A stretch of 64,000 nucleotides of DNA, from NCBI RefSeq assembly GCF_000717175.1, contig NZ_JNYD01000004.1, positions 248,001-312,000 of the forward strand, given 5' to 3'. The notes beneath the pieces are model-generated. The model was given only the letters and a program-made list of their open reading frames with translations. It searched no databases and was not told the origin of the DNA. This DNA comes from Pseudonocardia autotrophica. GTDB taxonomy: Bacteria > Actinomycetota > Actinomycetes > Mycobacteriales > Pseudonocardiaceae. Shown piece by piece: positions 49,571 to 57,096 of the stretch (position 1 is its first letter; the number at the start of each line of letters is the position of its first letter). The translations under genes and the position numbers were made by a program.

Positions 49571-49650
49571 CTGGGGCTCGGCCCACGCCGCCAAGAACTG
49601 ACAGGGTTCGGGCGGCGGGGCTTCCCGGCGCCGGCCTCGAACGCGGGGCG

Positions 49651-50307
49651 TCAGCGCCCGTTGCGGTGCGCCCCGAACCCGTCGACGATGTGGCGCTCCA
49701 TCACTGCGAAGGCCTGATCCGGCCCGACCCGCATCGCCGCGGTGAGATCGTAGTGCTCGGAGAGCTGCTCGCCTCCCCCGTCGTGGGCGAAGGTGTGGAA
49801 CTGCTCGAAGATCTGCAGGGCCTTGGCGCGGTCCCACACGCTGTCGAACAGCTCGACGAGGATGGGGTTCGCGGCGGCCTCGACGACGGACCGATGGACC
49901 AGCCGATTCAGGTGGTAGGCCTCGGCCGCGGTCTCCGCCCCCTTCTCGACAGCGGTCTCGATGACGGCCTCGATGGTGCGGATCGCGGGCTCGCCGAGCT
50001 CGGCCACCCGGCGCGCAGAGTAGGCCTCGACCGCGATACGGGAGTCGTAGAGGTGGGCCAGATCGGCGGCGGCGATGGCGCGGACGGTGTACCCCTTGCG
50101 GCCGGTCGGCTCGACGAGCCCCTCCCGCTCCAGGCGGCGCAGGGCGTCCCGCACCGGGGTCCGGCTGATCCCGAGCCGCTCGGCGATCGCGTCCATGACC
50201 AGCCGCGAGCCCGGGGGCAGGTCCCCGGCCAGCATCGCCTCGCTGATCCGACGGTAGGCCTCGTCCGCCAGGGGCGTCCCCACCCGCCCGATGGGCTGGA
50301 GCACCAT
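49651..50307 (-). CDS. GntR-family (FCD) transcriptional regulator
   Basis: A 218-residue regulator. The winged helix is at residues 10-75 (DEAYRRISEAMLAGDLPPGS, ERLGISRTPVRDALRRLERE). A C-terminal helical FCD ligand domain follows with LYDSRIAVEAYSARRVAEL, HRSVVEAAANPILVELF and AVMERHIVDGF; its Asp/His residues suggest a metal-dependent effector site. ATG 50307 follows GGGGAGG; the frame further upstream to 50475 is low complexity. It is divergent from the oxygenase operon, and a FadR-type palindrome lies at 50497-50506. Confidence 0.9.
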   Translation of the reverse strand: MVLQPIGRVGTPLADEAYRRISEAMLAGDLPPGSRLVMDAIAERLGISRTPVRDALRRLEREGLVEPTGRKGYTVRAIAAADLAHLYDSRIAVEAYSARRVAELGEPAIRTIEAVIETAVEKGAETAAEAYHLNRLVHRSVVEAAANPILVELFDSVWDRAKALQIFEQFHTFAHDGGGEQLSEHYDLTAAMRVGPDQAFAVMERHIVDGFGAHRNGR

Positions 50308-50496
50308 GCCGACCTCCCCGTCGCTGTCCACGGTCCCGCTGTGCGGTTCCGCCGTCCGCAGCCCCGCGCGTTGCCGGCCGGCAGGCGCGGGTCCTCCGGG
50401 TGCGGCGGGCTCGGCCGGAGTGCCCGGTCGAGCGCATCGCCTCACCCGAACCGATCCTAGTGCTTGCGTGATCAACAGCGAGCCGCCATACTCTCA

Positions 50497-50506
50497 TCGT
50501 ATACGA
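50497..50506. promoter_or_regulatory. GntR operator candidate at the oxygenase promoter
   Basis: TCGTATACGA, a perfect 10-bp palindrome that fits the TnGTnnACnA core of FadR-type regulators. A TACTCT -10 candidate at 50489-50494 abuts it, so binding would overlap the transcription start. It lies in the 279-base gap between the regulator and the dioxygenase gene, which is otherwise empty. Confidence 0.6.
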
Positions 50507-50586
50507 AACACGGAACACGAATCCGTAGTCGTTCGTTCCCGACGCGCACCGCCGACCGTCCCCACACACCCCTCGCGGAGGCAGCG

Positions 50587-51915
50587 ATGACAGTTTCCCG
50601 CGACTTGCCGGCCGTCGCGCCGGCGCCAGGTCGCACCGACTACGCGGCGCTGGTGCGCGAGGATCGAGTGCACCGGTCCGTCTACACCGAGCAGCACATC
50701 TTCGACGAGGAGATGGTCAAGGTCTTCGGCGGCCGCTCGTGGGTCTACCTGGCCCACGAGTCACAGCTGCCGGAGCCGAACTCCTTTCGGTCCGTCCGGA
50801 TGGGTCTGCGCCCGGTGATCGTCACGCGGGACCGCAGGGGCGACCTGCACGCGGTGTTCAACCGGTGCAGCCACCGGGCCGCCACGCTGTGCCGCGAGGA
50901 GTCCGGCACCGCGAAGAGCTTCCAGTGTCCGTACCACGGCTGGACCTTCCGCAACACCGGCGAGCTCGTCGGGACCCCGTGGCCGAAGGGCTTCGGGCCG
51001 TCGTTCGACAAGTCCGAGCACGGCCTGCACAAGGTCGCCCGAGTGGAGTCCTACCGCGGCTTCGTCTTCGGGACGCTGAACGAGTCCGCCCCGTCGGTGG
51101 TGGACTGGCTGGGCCCGGCGGCCGGCTGGCTCGACTACTGGGTCGACCGCGCCCCCGGTGGCGAGGTCGTCGTCCGCAGTGCCGCGCACCGGATGGGTTA
51201 CCGCGGCAACTGGAAGCTCGCCTACGACAACGCGGGCGACGGGTACCACCCCGCCTTCTCCCACCGGTCGCTGCTCGAGATGGCCTCTCGCATGGGCGAT
51301 GCGAAGGACATGGCCTACTTCGGCCGCTCCCCGGACGAGGGCCCCATGCGGACCTACATGCTCGGCAACGGACACAGCGTGATCGACCAGCGGCCGAACT
51401 ACGACGGCCCGGGCAGCTTCTGGGCCAACCAGCGCCCGCAGCCCGGCCGGGAGTGGTTCGAGGAGAAGATCCGGGCCGAACACGGCGCCGACGCCGACCG
51501 GCTGCTGGACCTGACCATCGGCTCGCAGATCAACCTGAGCATCTTCCCCAACCTGTTGGTGATCGGGAACCAGATCCAGGTCATCGAGCCGCTCGGGGTG
51601 GACCGCACGCAGCTCACCTGGCATGCCACCACGATCGGCGGAGTGCCACCGGAGGTGAACACGATGCGGATGCGCACCCAGGAGGACTTCCCGGCCTTCG
51701 GCGAGCCCGACGACCAGGCCAACTTCGAGGAGGTCCAGCGTGGACTGGCCGCGCCCGAGGCCGAGTGGGTGCTGATGAACCGCGGGCTGGACGTGCCGGG
51801 GTGGCAGGAGGTGGGCCCGGACGGCGTCGTGTCCAGCACCGCGACCGACGAACTGCACATGCGCCGCTACTACGCCGCATGGCTCGAGATGATGAGCGAG
51901 GGCACCGCGCGATGA
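50587..51915 (+). CDS. Rieske non-heme iron oxygenase, alpha subunit (aniline dioxygenase-like)
   Basis: A 442-residue ring-hydroxylating oxygenase large subunit. The Rieske [2Fe-2S] ligands are Cys94/His96 (NRCSHRA) and Cys114/His117 (QCPYHGW). The catalytic iron site is in DNAGDGYHPAFSHRSL (His221, His226, with Asp218 as the electron bridge). Together with the beta subunit it would insert O2 into an aromatic ring. The neighbouring amidotransferase and glutamine-synthetase-like ligase make an aromatic amine the most likely substrate class (AtdA3/TdnA1 role). ATG 50587 follows a GGAGG site. It overlaps the beta gene by four bases (ATGA). Confidence 0.88.
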   Translation: MTVSRDLPAVAPAPGRTDYAALVREDRVHRSVYTEQHIFDEEMVKVFGGRSWVYLAHESQLPEPNSFRSVRMGLRPVIVTRDRRGDLHAVFNRCSHRAATLCREESGTAKSFQCPYHGWTFRNTGELVGTPWPKGFGPSFDKSEHGLHKVARVESYRGFVFGTLNESAPSVVDWLGPAAGWLDYWVDRAPGGEVVVRSAAHRMGYRGNWKLAYDNAGDGYHPAFSHRSLLEMASRMGDAKDMAYFGRSPDEGPMRTYMLGNGHSVIDQRPNYDGPGSFWANQRPQPGREWFEEKIRAEHGADADRLLDLTIGSQINLSIFPNLLVIGNQIQVIEPLGVDRTQLTWHATTIGGVPPEVNTMRMRTQEDFPAFGEPDDQANFEEVQRGLAAPEAEWVLMNRGLDVPGWQEVGPDGVVSSTATDELHMRRYYAAWLEMMSEGTAR

Positions 51916-52511
51916 GCCGTCGGACCCCGGCCGAGTACGCCGACACCTCCTCGTGGTCCTACCACGTCGACGACCGGTTCTATGCGGAGCTGGCGCGCCA
52001 GTCCGCCCTGCTGCGCGAGGACTGGCCCGACGCCGGTGTCGCCGAGATCGTCGAGGCGCAGTCGTTCCTCGCCCGCGAGGCCAGACTCGTGGACGTGGGC
52101 CGGTTCAACGACTGGCTGGAGCAGTTCACCGACGACTGCCTGTACTGGGTCCCGGTGACCGCGGGCGCCGGGGACCCGACCGTCGAGGTCTCGCACGCCT
52201 TCGACGACCGGCGCCGGCTCACCGATCGCGTCTACTGGCTGCGCACTGGGCTGGCGTTCAGCCAGATCCCGGCCTCCCGGACGCGGCGGCTGATCGGCAA
52301 CGTGGAGACGACCGTCGACCCGGTGACCGACGAGCGGCTCATCCGCTCCACCTTCGTGGTGCACGAGCTCCGGGCCGGGGTGACCAAGACCTATCCCGGC
52401 TGGTACGGCCACGTGCTCAGACGGACCGGCGACGGTTGGCGGATCAAGCTCAAGCAGGTCAACCTGCTGGAATCCGACCAGATCCACGAGAACCTCACCC
52501 TGGTGTTCTGA
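51912..52511 (+). CDS. Ring-hydroxylating dioxygenase, beta subunit
   Basis: A 199-residue small subunit with the NTF2-like cone fold: AEIVEAQSFLAREARLVDVG, FNDWLEQFTDDCLYWVPV, RLTDRVYWLRTGLAFSQ and the C-terminal GDGWRIKLKQVNLLESDQ. It stabilises the alpha3beta3 assembly and has no cofactor (AtdA4/TdnA2 role). ATG 51912 overlaps the alpha stop, and its own stop overlaps the next start by one base, so all are translationally coupled. Confidence 0.9.
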   Translation: MSRRTPAEYADTSSWSYHVDDRFYAELARQSALLREDWPDAGVAEIVEAQSFLAREARLVDVGRFNDWLEQFTDDCLYWVPVTAGAGDPTVEVSHAFDDRRRLTDRVYWLRTGLAFSQIPASRTRRLIGNVETTVDPVTDERLIRSTFVVHELRAGVTKTYPGWYGHVLRRTGDGWRIKLKQVNLLESDQIHENLTLVF

Positions 52512-52804
52512 TGGGGGACGAGGAACCGGCCACCCTGCGGGCGCAGGTCGACGCGTTGCGCCACGAGAACGCGTTGCTGCACCGGCGGCTCGCCCGGCTG
52601 GAGCGACAGGTCCGCAGCACCCGGCCGCTGGTGGAGCAGGCGCGGACCCTGTCCTTCTGGGACTTCACCCCCTACCAGGTCACCCCGGACGACACCTGGG
52701 TGGCGGTCGACCGCGGTAAGGCGATGGCACTGATGGGCGCGCTCGCCGGGATCGACCACTGGGACCCGTGGGGCACCGGTATCGAAGCGAGGCCGCAGCC
52801 ATGA
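52511..52804 (+). CDS. Small coiled-coil protein within the amine dioxygenase operon
   Basis: A 97-residue protein I do not recognise. Residues 5-45 are a heptad-like, charged helix (ATLRAQVDALRHENALLHRR, then LARLERQVRS), likely a coiled coil. The second half has FWDFTPYQVTPDDTWVAVDR and ends near DHWDPWGTG, rich in Trp and Asp. ATG 52511 overlaps the beta stop, and its stop overlaps the amidotransferase start (ATGA at 52801), so it is locked into the operon. It is too short for a ferredoxin or reductase and has no Cys. A role in assembly or ligand binding is possible but unproven. Confidence 0.7.
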   Translation: MGDEEPATLRAQVDALRHENALLHRRLARLERQVRSTRPLVEQARTLSFWDFTPYQVTPDDTWVAVDRGKAMALMGALAGIDHWDPWGTGIEARPQP

Positions 52805-53487
52805 CGACCGTCGCCGTTCTCACCCACGTCGACGAGGCGGTCGGGGGGCTCGTCGAGGAGACCGCCCGCGAGCACGGGCACGCCTACCGGACGGTGCGGC
52901 CCTACCGGGGGGAGGCCTTCCCGGCGCTCGACGAGATCGGCGCCGTGGTCGCGCTGGGCGGGCCGCAGGCGGCCTACGAGGACCATCCGTACCTGGCCGA
53001 GGAGGAGCGCTTCCTGCGCGACGCCGTCCACGCCGGCCTCCCGGTGCTCGCGATCTGCCTCGGCTCGCAGGTGCTGGCCCGAGCGCTCGGGGGCTGCGCG
53101 CGGCCCGGCGAGGCGGGCCTGGAGGCCGGCGTCATCCGGGTCCGGTCCGCGGCCCCCGCCGGGACCGGGGTGGAGGGGGAGTACTTCTCCTTCCACTCCG
53201 ACACGATGACGCCGCCGCCCGGGGCCGAGATCCTCGCCGAGTCCGACCGCTACGTGCAGGCCTGGACGCTCGGGACGGCACTCGCGATCCAGTTCCACCC
53301 CGAGATGACCCTGGACGGGGTGCAGGACCTGCTCGCCGTGGAGGGTCCGAAGCTCGAACGGTTCGGTGTCGATGTCGCCGCGGTGCGCGCCGATGCCGAG
53401 CGGTACTTCGCCTGCGGCGCCCGGGACTCCCGGGCGCTGCTCGACCGCTGGTTCCACGACATCGCAACCGCCCGCTTCCGACACTGA
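52801..53487 (+). CDS. Class I glutamine amidotransferase-like protein (AtdA2/TdnT-like)
   Basis: A 228-residue stand-alone class I GATase domain. The nucleophile is Cys86 in AICLGSQVLA and the partners are His166 and Glu168 in QFHPEM; VALGGPQAAYED forms the oxyanion region. In aniline clusters the matching protein (AtdA2) hydrolyses the gamma-glutamylated amine, keeping its concentration low. The family assignment is firm; the specific role is inferred from neighbours. The start overlaps the upstream stop by four bases. Confidence 0.85.
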   Translation: MTTVAVLTHVDEAVGGLVEETAREHGHAYRTVRPYRGEAFPALDEIGAVVALGGPQAAYEDHPYLAEEERFLRDAVHAGLPVLAICLGSQVLARALGGCARPGEAGLEAGVIRVRSAAPAGTGVEGEYFSFHSDTMTPPPGAEILAESDRYVQAWTLGTALAIQFHPEMTLDGVQDLLAVEGPKLERFGVDVAAVRADAERYFACGARDSRALLDRWFHDIATARFRH

Positions 53488-53503
53488 CACGGAGGAGAAG
53501 CCC

Positions 53504-54997
53504 ATGCCCACCACCGGCTCGTTCATCGAGCGCCACGACCTGTACGGACCCGAGAAGATCGAGGCCGCCGAGCGGACCAAGAAGCTGGTCGAGCAGCACG
53601 ATGTCGAGTTCGTCCGCGTCGTGTGGCCGGATCAGCACGGCCTGCTGCGCGGCAAGGCGCTGACCCGGACGGCGTACTTCAGCGCGCTCAAGACCGGCAA
53701 CGAGATCACCATGGCGCCGTTCTTCTTCGACACCGCCAACGCCATCGTGCTCAACCCGTTCAGCGCCGACGGCGGCTTCGCGGTCGAGGGCCTGGGCGGC
53801 AGCCCGAACGTCACCATGGTTCCGGACCCGGAGACCTTCCGGCTGCTGCCCTGGGCGCCGAAGACCGCGGTGGTCTTCGCCGACCTCTTCATGGGCAACG
53901 GGTCGCTGTTCCCGCTCGCGCCGCGCACCATCCTACGGAACGCCCTGGCCAAGCTCGCCGAGCGGAACTACACCCTCGTCGCCGGTATCGAGATGGAGTG
54001 GTACCTCACCCGCATCGTCGACGACCTGCTCGGCCGGTGCTCGCTCGGCGCGCCGGGATCCCCGGCGGACCCGCCGCAGGTCGCCCCGGTCGCCCGCGGG
54101 TACAACTACCTGCTGCTCGACCACCTCGACGAGATCGACGAGGCGCTCACCCCGATCCGCGACTCGGTGCTCGCCATGGGCCTGCCGCTGCGCTCCTTCG
54201 ACGACGAGTGGGCCCCCAGCCAGGTCGAGACGACGTTCGACGTGATCGAGGGGCTCGCGGCGGCGGACGCGGCCAGCCTGTTCAAGATGGCCGCCAAGCA
54301 GACCGCGAAGCGGCACGGGTACCTCGCCTCGTTCATGTGCACGCCCGCGATCGCCGGGTTCTACGCCAGCGGCTGGCACCTGCACACCTCCATCGCCGAC
54401 AGCACCACCGGGGAGAACCTGATGGTCCCCGGCGAGGGCGAGACCCTCTCCGAGCTGGGTCGACACTACGTGGGTGGGCAGCTCGCGCACGGCGCCGCGG
54501 CGTCGGTGTTCACCACCCCGACCGTCAACGGGTACCGCCGCCGGCGGCCCTACTCGCTGGCCCCGGACCGGCTGACCTGGGCCTACGACAACCGCGCCGC
54601 GATGATGCGGGTGATCAGCGCCCCGGGCGACAAGGCCTCGCACGTGGAGAACCGCGTGGGTGAGGCGTCGGCGAACCCCTATCTGTACATGGCGTCGCAG
54701 GTGGTCGCCGGCCTCGACGGCATCGTCAACCGGACCTCCCCCGGGCCGCTGAGCGAGGACCCCTACAGTGCCGAGGTCGAGCAGCTGCCGGCCAGCCTGT
54801 CCGACGCGGTCCGGGTGCTGGAGGACGACCGGTTCTTCCGCGCCGAGTTCGGCAGCACTTTCGTCGACTACATGGTCACGATGAAGCGCAGCGAGATCGG
54901 CCGGTACGAGGCCTGGGTCGCCGAGAACCCCGACTCCGAAACCTACGTCAACGGCGTCACCGACTGGGAGCACCGCGAGTACTTCGAGTTGTTCTAG
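53504..54997 (+). CDS. Glutamine synthetase-like gamma-glutamyl-amide ligase (AtdA1/TdnQ-like)
   Basis: A 497-residue protein of the glutamine synthetase fold. The metal-binding IEMEWYL, the GWHLHTS histidine loop, the RRRPYSLAPDRLTWAYDNRA arginine region and the final NRVGEASANPYLYMASQ block are all present. It belongs to the group that ligates glutamate to amines rather than ammonia: gamma-glutamylanilide synthase (AtdA1/TdnQ) and gamma-glutamylisopropylamide synthetase are the known models. With the oxygenase genes upstream, an aromatic amine is the best guess. ATG 53504 follows GGAGGAG, and the gene ends at a strong hairpin. Confidence 0.87.
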   Translation: MPTTGSFIERHDLYGPEKIEAAERTKKLVEQHDVEFVRVVWPDQHGLLRGKALTRTAYFSALKTGNEITMAPFFFDTANAIVLNPFSADGGFAVEGLGGSPNVTMVPDPETFRLLPWAPKTAVVFADLFMGNGSLFPLAPRTILRNALAKLAERNYTLVAGIEMEWYLTRIVDDLLGRCSLGAPGSPADPPQVAPVARGYNYLLLDHLDEIDEALTPIRDSVLAMGLPLRSFDDEWAPSQVETTFDVIEGLAAADAASLFKMAAKQTAKRHGYLASFMCTPAIAGFYASGWHLHTSIADSTTGENLMVPGEGETLSELGRHYVGGQLAHGAAASVFTTPTVNGYRRRRPYSLAPDRLTWAYDNRAAMMRVISAPGDKASHVENRVGEASANPYLYMASQVVAGLDGIVNRTSPGPLSEDPYSAEVEQLPASLSDAVRVLEDDRFFRAEFGSTFVDYMVTMKRSEIGRYEAWVAENPDSETYVNGVTDWEHREYFELF

Positions 54998-55012
54998 TCC
55001 GTGCACCACCCT

Positions 55013-55047
55013 GGGCCCGGCCGACGGAACACCCGTCGGCCGGGCCC
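55013..55047 (+). terminator. Terminator of the oxygenase operon
   Basis: A perfect 15-bp stem, GGGCCCGGCCGACGG (55013-55027) and CCGTCGGCCGGGCCC (55033-55047), with loop AACAC; no T run. It begins 16 bases after the ligase stop. Confidence 0.75.
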
Positions 55048-55059
55048 GGCACCCGGTCC

Positions 55060-55125
55060 GGGGTCCCCGGGATCGTCGCCGAGTGCGGGGGCGCGCTCGC
55101 GTGCGCAACCTGCCATGGCTGTTGA
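55060..55125 (+). pseudogene. [2Fe-2S] ferredoxin fragment
   Basis: The frame reads GVPGIVAECGGALACATCH, then a stop after two residues. This is the cluster-binding loop of adrenodoxin/putidaredoxin-type ferredoxins, with the exact C-x5-C-x2-C spacing. The N-terminal half and everything after CATCH are missing. It sits right behind the operon terminator, so it may be the remnant of the oxygenase's electron carrier. Confidence 0.75.
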
Positions 55126-55786
55126 GCGCGCACTGGGTAAGGGGGCGACGATCCCGCCGGGAGCCGCGGCGGACGCGGCCACCCCGTTGAAGGACCTCAT
55201 CGTCGGTCTGGCGTGACCTGGGCAATTGGTACCCGGTGCGTCTACCCGTTCCCTCGGTCGTGAGGCGAGGGGTCGGCTGGTGCTCAAGCACGAGGAGGGC
55301 ACCTGTCACTGCCGCCGCGCCAGGAGTCCACCCTTCGCGGAAACGGGACGCCGGCCGACCCCGTCGCCTCGTCGATCGCATCTCCGACGTGGTCGAGCCG
55401 GACGGCCTTCGTTCATCAATTCGTCGAAGAACTCGAGCGCGTCGGCCTCGGTCCGGCCAGTCACGGGTGGCGGTAGACTGCCGCGCCGCTGGACGACCGG
55501 GCGCCGAGGATGGCGCGACGTGTTCCTCGACCTGGGCACTCTCGACCGCAGGAGGACCAGTGGGCTCTTGTTCGGGCGTGCGGCGGTACAAGGCGTGCAT
55601 CGTGGTGCAGGCGACGGGCGCGTTCCAGGTCCCGTCGAAGAACAGGGCGAATCGGATGACGGTGCCGAGGAGCCGAGCTGACCGTCCAGCCTGCTGACGA
55701 CGGTGCCCATGTGGGGTAGCGGGTGTGGCGTTCGCGAGCGTGAACCATGATCACCCGTCGCTCTGACGGCGGTGTAGAGGAGGTTC
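55126..55786. other. Gene-poor stretch of decayed DNA
   Basis: Between the ferredoxin fragment and the helical-repeat gene no intact gene is supported. One frame ends in TPLKDLIVGLA at 55214, without identifiable origin, and a DUF2235-like fragment lies on the minus strand. The rest is unremarkable. Confidence 0.5.
55560..55669 (-). pseudogene. DUF2235-like fragment
   Basis: On the minus strand the frame reads LGTVIRFALFFDGTWNAPVA, then CTTMHALYRRT. FALFFDGTWN is the opening motif of DUF2235 (Tle1-like alpha/beta hydrolase) proteins, usually followed by a TNVxxLY element, here altered. The frame loses similarity on both sides. Identification rests on one motif. Confidence 0.45.
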
Positions 55787-56266
55787 ATGGGCGACGACGT
55801 CATGGCTCGGGTGATCGCCGCTGTGCAGCGCGGTCAGACCGGCCAGCGAGCGATGGCCCGGCAGCAGCTGGAGAACATGTGGGTCGAGGTCGAGCGGGGC
55901 GGAGGCGACGACTTCCACCGCTGCGTGATCGCGCATTTCCTGGCCGACCTGCAGGACGATGACCTGGCCGAGCTGCTGTGGGACGAGCGCGCGCTAGCCG
56001 CTGTAGAAGGTGTGACCGACGAGCGTGCGCAGGAGTTCGATCGCAGGCTGCAGGTTCGGGGGTTCATGCCGTCGCTGTACCTGAGCGTCGCCGATGACCA
56101 CCGCCGACTCGGCGACACCGACCGCGCTCATGAGCATCTCGAGAAGGCGCGAGCCACGGTCGGCGCGCTGGGCGAGGGCGCATACGGCGAGCTGGTCAGA
56201 GGCGCGCTGGACAAGATCGATCAAGCCCTGGCCGCGGGCTGCACTGAGCAGCTGGCAGGCGATTGA
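55787..56266 (+). CDS. TPR-like helical hypothetical protein
   Basis: A 159-residue acidic, mostly helical protein. Residues 9-65 (RVIAAVQRGQTGQRAMARQQ, FHRCVIAHFLADLQ) and 95-150 (LYLSVADDHRRLGDTDRAHE, HLEKARATVGALGE) look like tetratricopeptide-type helical pairs, including the LGDTDRAHEHLEKA pattern. No catalytic motif. ATG 55787 follows a GAGGAGG site. It is the last gene before the right attachment repeat, and no partner gene is evident. Confidence 0.7.
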   Translation: MGDDVMARVIAAVQRGQTGQRAMARQQLENMWVEVERGGGDDFHRCVIAHFLADLQDDDLAELLWDERALAAVEGVTDERAQEFDRRLQVRGFMPSLYLSVADDHRRLGDTDRAHEHLEKARATVGALGEGAYGELVRGALDKIDQALAAGCTEQLAGD

Positions 56267-56372
56267 CGTCGCACTCAAAGCAGCCTACGGCCAGGAACTC
56301 CGGTCCGCAGTGGATATTTGAACCTGGGTCGTTCGAAGCCAGCGCAGGCAACACGGACAGGGCTGGAGGGGC

Positions 56373-56457
56373 GCTGACCTGCTGACTGCAACGCAGGTCA
56401 CGACGCCGATTTCCTTCAAGGCGGGGGTCAGGGGTTCGATTCTCCTCGTCTCCACCA
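56373..56457 (+). repeat. Imperfect attachment repeat of island 2
   Basis: From CAAGGCGGGGG to the final CCA this repeats the tRNA-Ala 3' end with two substitutions and a two-base loss before it. The 40 bases upstream are homologous to the flank of the first copy (46449-46488). Confidence 0.75.
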
Positions 56458-56505
56458 CCGCTGACCAGCTTGCACGCCGAGCGCGGACGACCCTCGAGGC
56501 GTCCG

Positions 56506-57027
56506 TCAGTCCACGGCTGCAGCTGCAGAGGCATGCGGCGCAGCGACGACGTCTGCGTAGCGGTCGCGGAAGGGGGCGCTGGCCGCCGGACCGGCGGCGA
56601 AGACGAACCCGTCGCCGTCGACCCGACGTCCGGTGGCGTCGTCGACGAGCACGGGCTCGACCTCCTGCCCGGTGGCGGCGTCGACGAGGATCATGCTGCG
56701 ATCGGCCGGATCGAGCCGCGCGTTCCCCCAGGCGGCGAGGGCGACGATCACCGGCCGCAGGGAGCGGCCGAGCTCGGTGAGGACGTACTCGTGGCGGACC
56801 GGGTTGGTCTGGTACGGCCGCTTCTCCAGGAGCCCGTTCTCGACGAGGGTCTTCAGGCGGCGGGTGAGCATGCTGGTGGAGATCTGCAGGTTCTCCTCGA
56901 ACTGGTCGAAGCGGCTGTAGCCGTCGAAGCAGTCGTGCAGGATCAGCAACGTCCACCACTCGCCGACGTACCCCAGAGCCGTCGACAGTGGGCACTCGCG
57001 GTCCTCGAGCCGGATCCTGCCTGCCAC
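56506..57027 (-). CDS. HxlR-family transcriptional regulator
   Basis: A 173-residue winged-helix regulator: CPLSTALGYVGEWWTLLILHD with the family's conserved Cys, FDQFEENLQISTSMLTRRLKTL as recognition region, and HEYVLTELGRSLRPVIVALA. The C-terminal 60 residues form an extension seen in some members. GTG 57027 follows GGAGGGA; a frame start at 57066 would run into the operator. It is divergent from the SDR gene and likely controls it. Confidence 0.88.
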   Translation of the reverse strand: MAGRIRLEDRECPLSTALGYVGEWWTLLILHDCFDGYSRFDQFEENLQISTSMLTRRLKTLVENGLLEKRPYQTNPVRHEYVLTELGRSLRPVIVALAAWGNARLDPADRSMILVDAATGQEVEPVLVDDATGRRVDGDGFVFAAGPAASAPFRDRYADVVAAPHASAAAAVD

Positions 57028-57058
57028 GGTTGACTCCCTCCGAGTTGCTGCTACTGTC

Positions 57059-57073
57059 GAAGTCACTGACTTC
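57059..57073. promoter_or_regulatory. Operator palindrome between HxlR and SDR genes
   Basis: GAAGTCACTGACTTC, a perfect dyad around one central C, lies in the 69-base divergent gap. An outer dyad CTACTG (57051-57056) and CAGTAG (57082-57087) brackets it. It is the best candidate for HxlR binding. Confidence 0.65.
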
Positions 57074-57096
57074 TATTCTAGCAGTAGCGAGGGCCG

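Larger units (their letters stand above)
46536..56457. mobile_element. Genomic island 2 carrying the amine dioxygenase operon
   Basis: About 9.9 kb between the exact and the imperfect tRNA-Ala fragments. It holds several decayed genes, the epoxide hydrolase, a CGNR regulator, the GntR-regulated oxygenase operon and a helical-repeat protein. No integrase was found. Boundaries are inferred from the repeats. Confidence 0.6.

Noticed and set aside
44326..56457. Integrase or transposase in the islands
   Set aside because: I looked for tyrosine- or serine-recombinase and DDE motifs in all frames of the region and found none.
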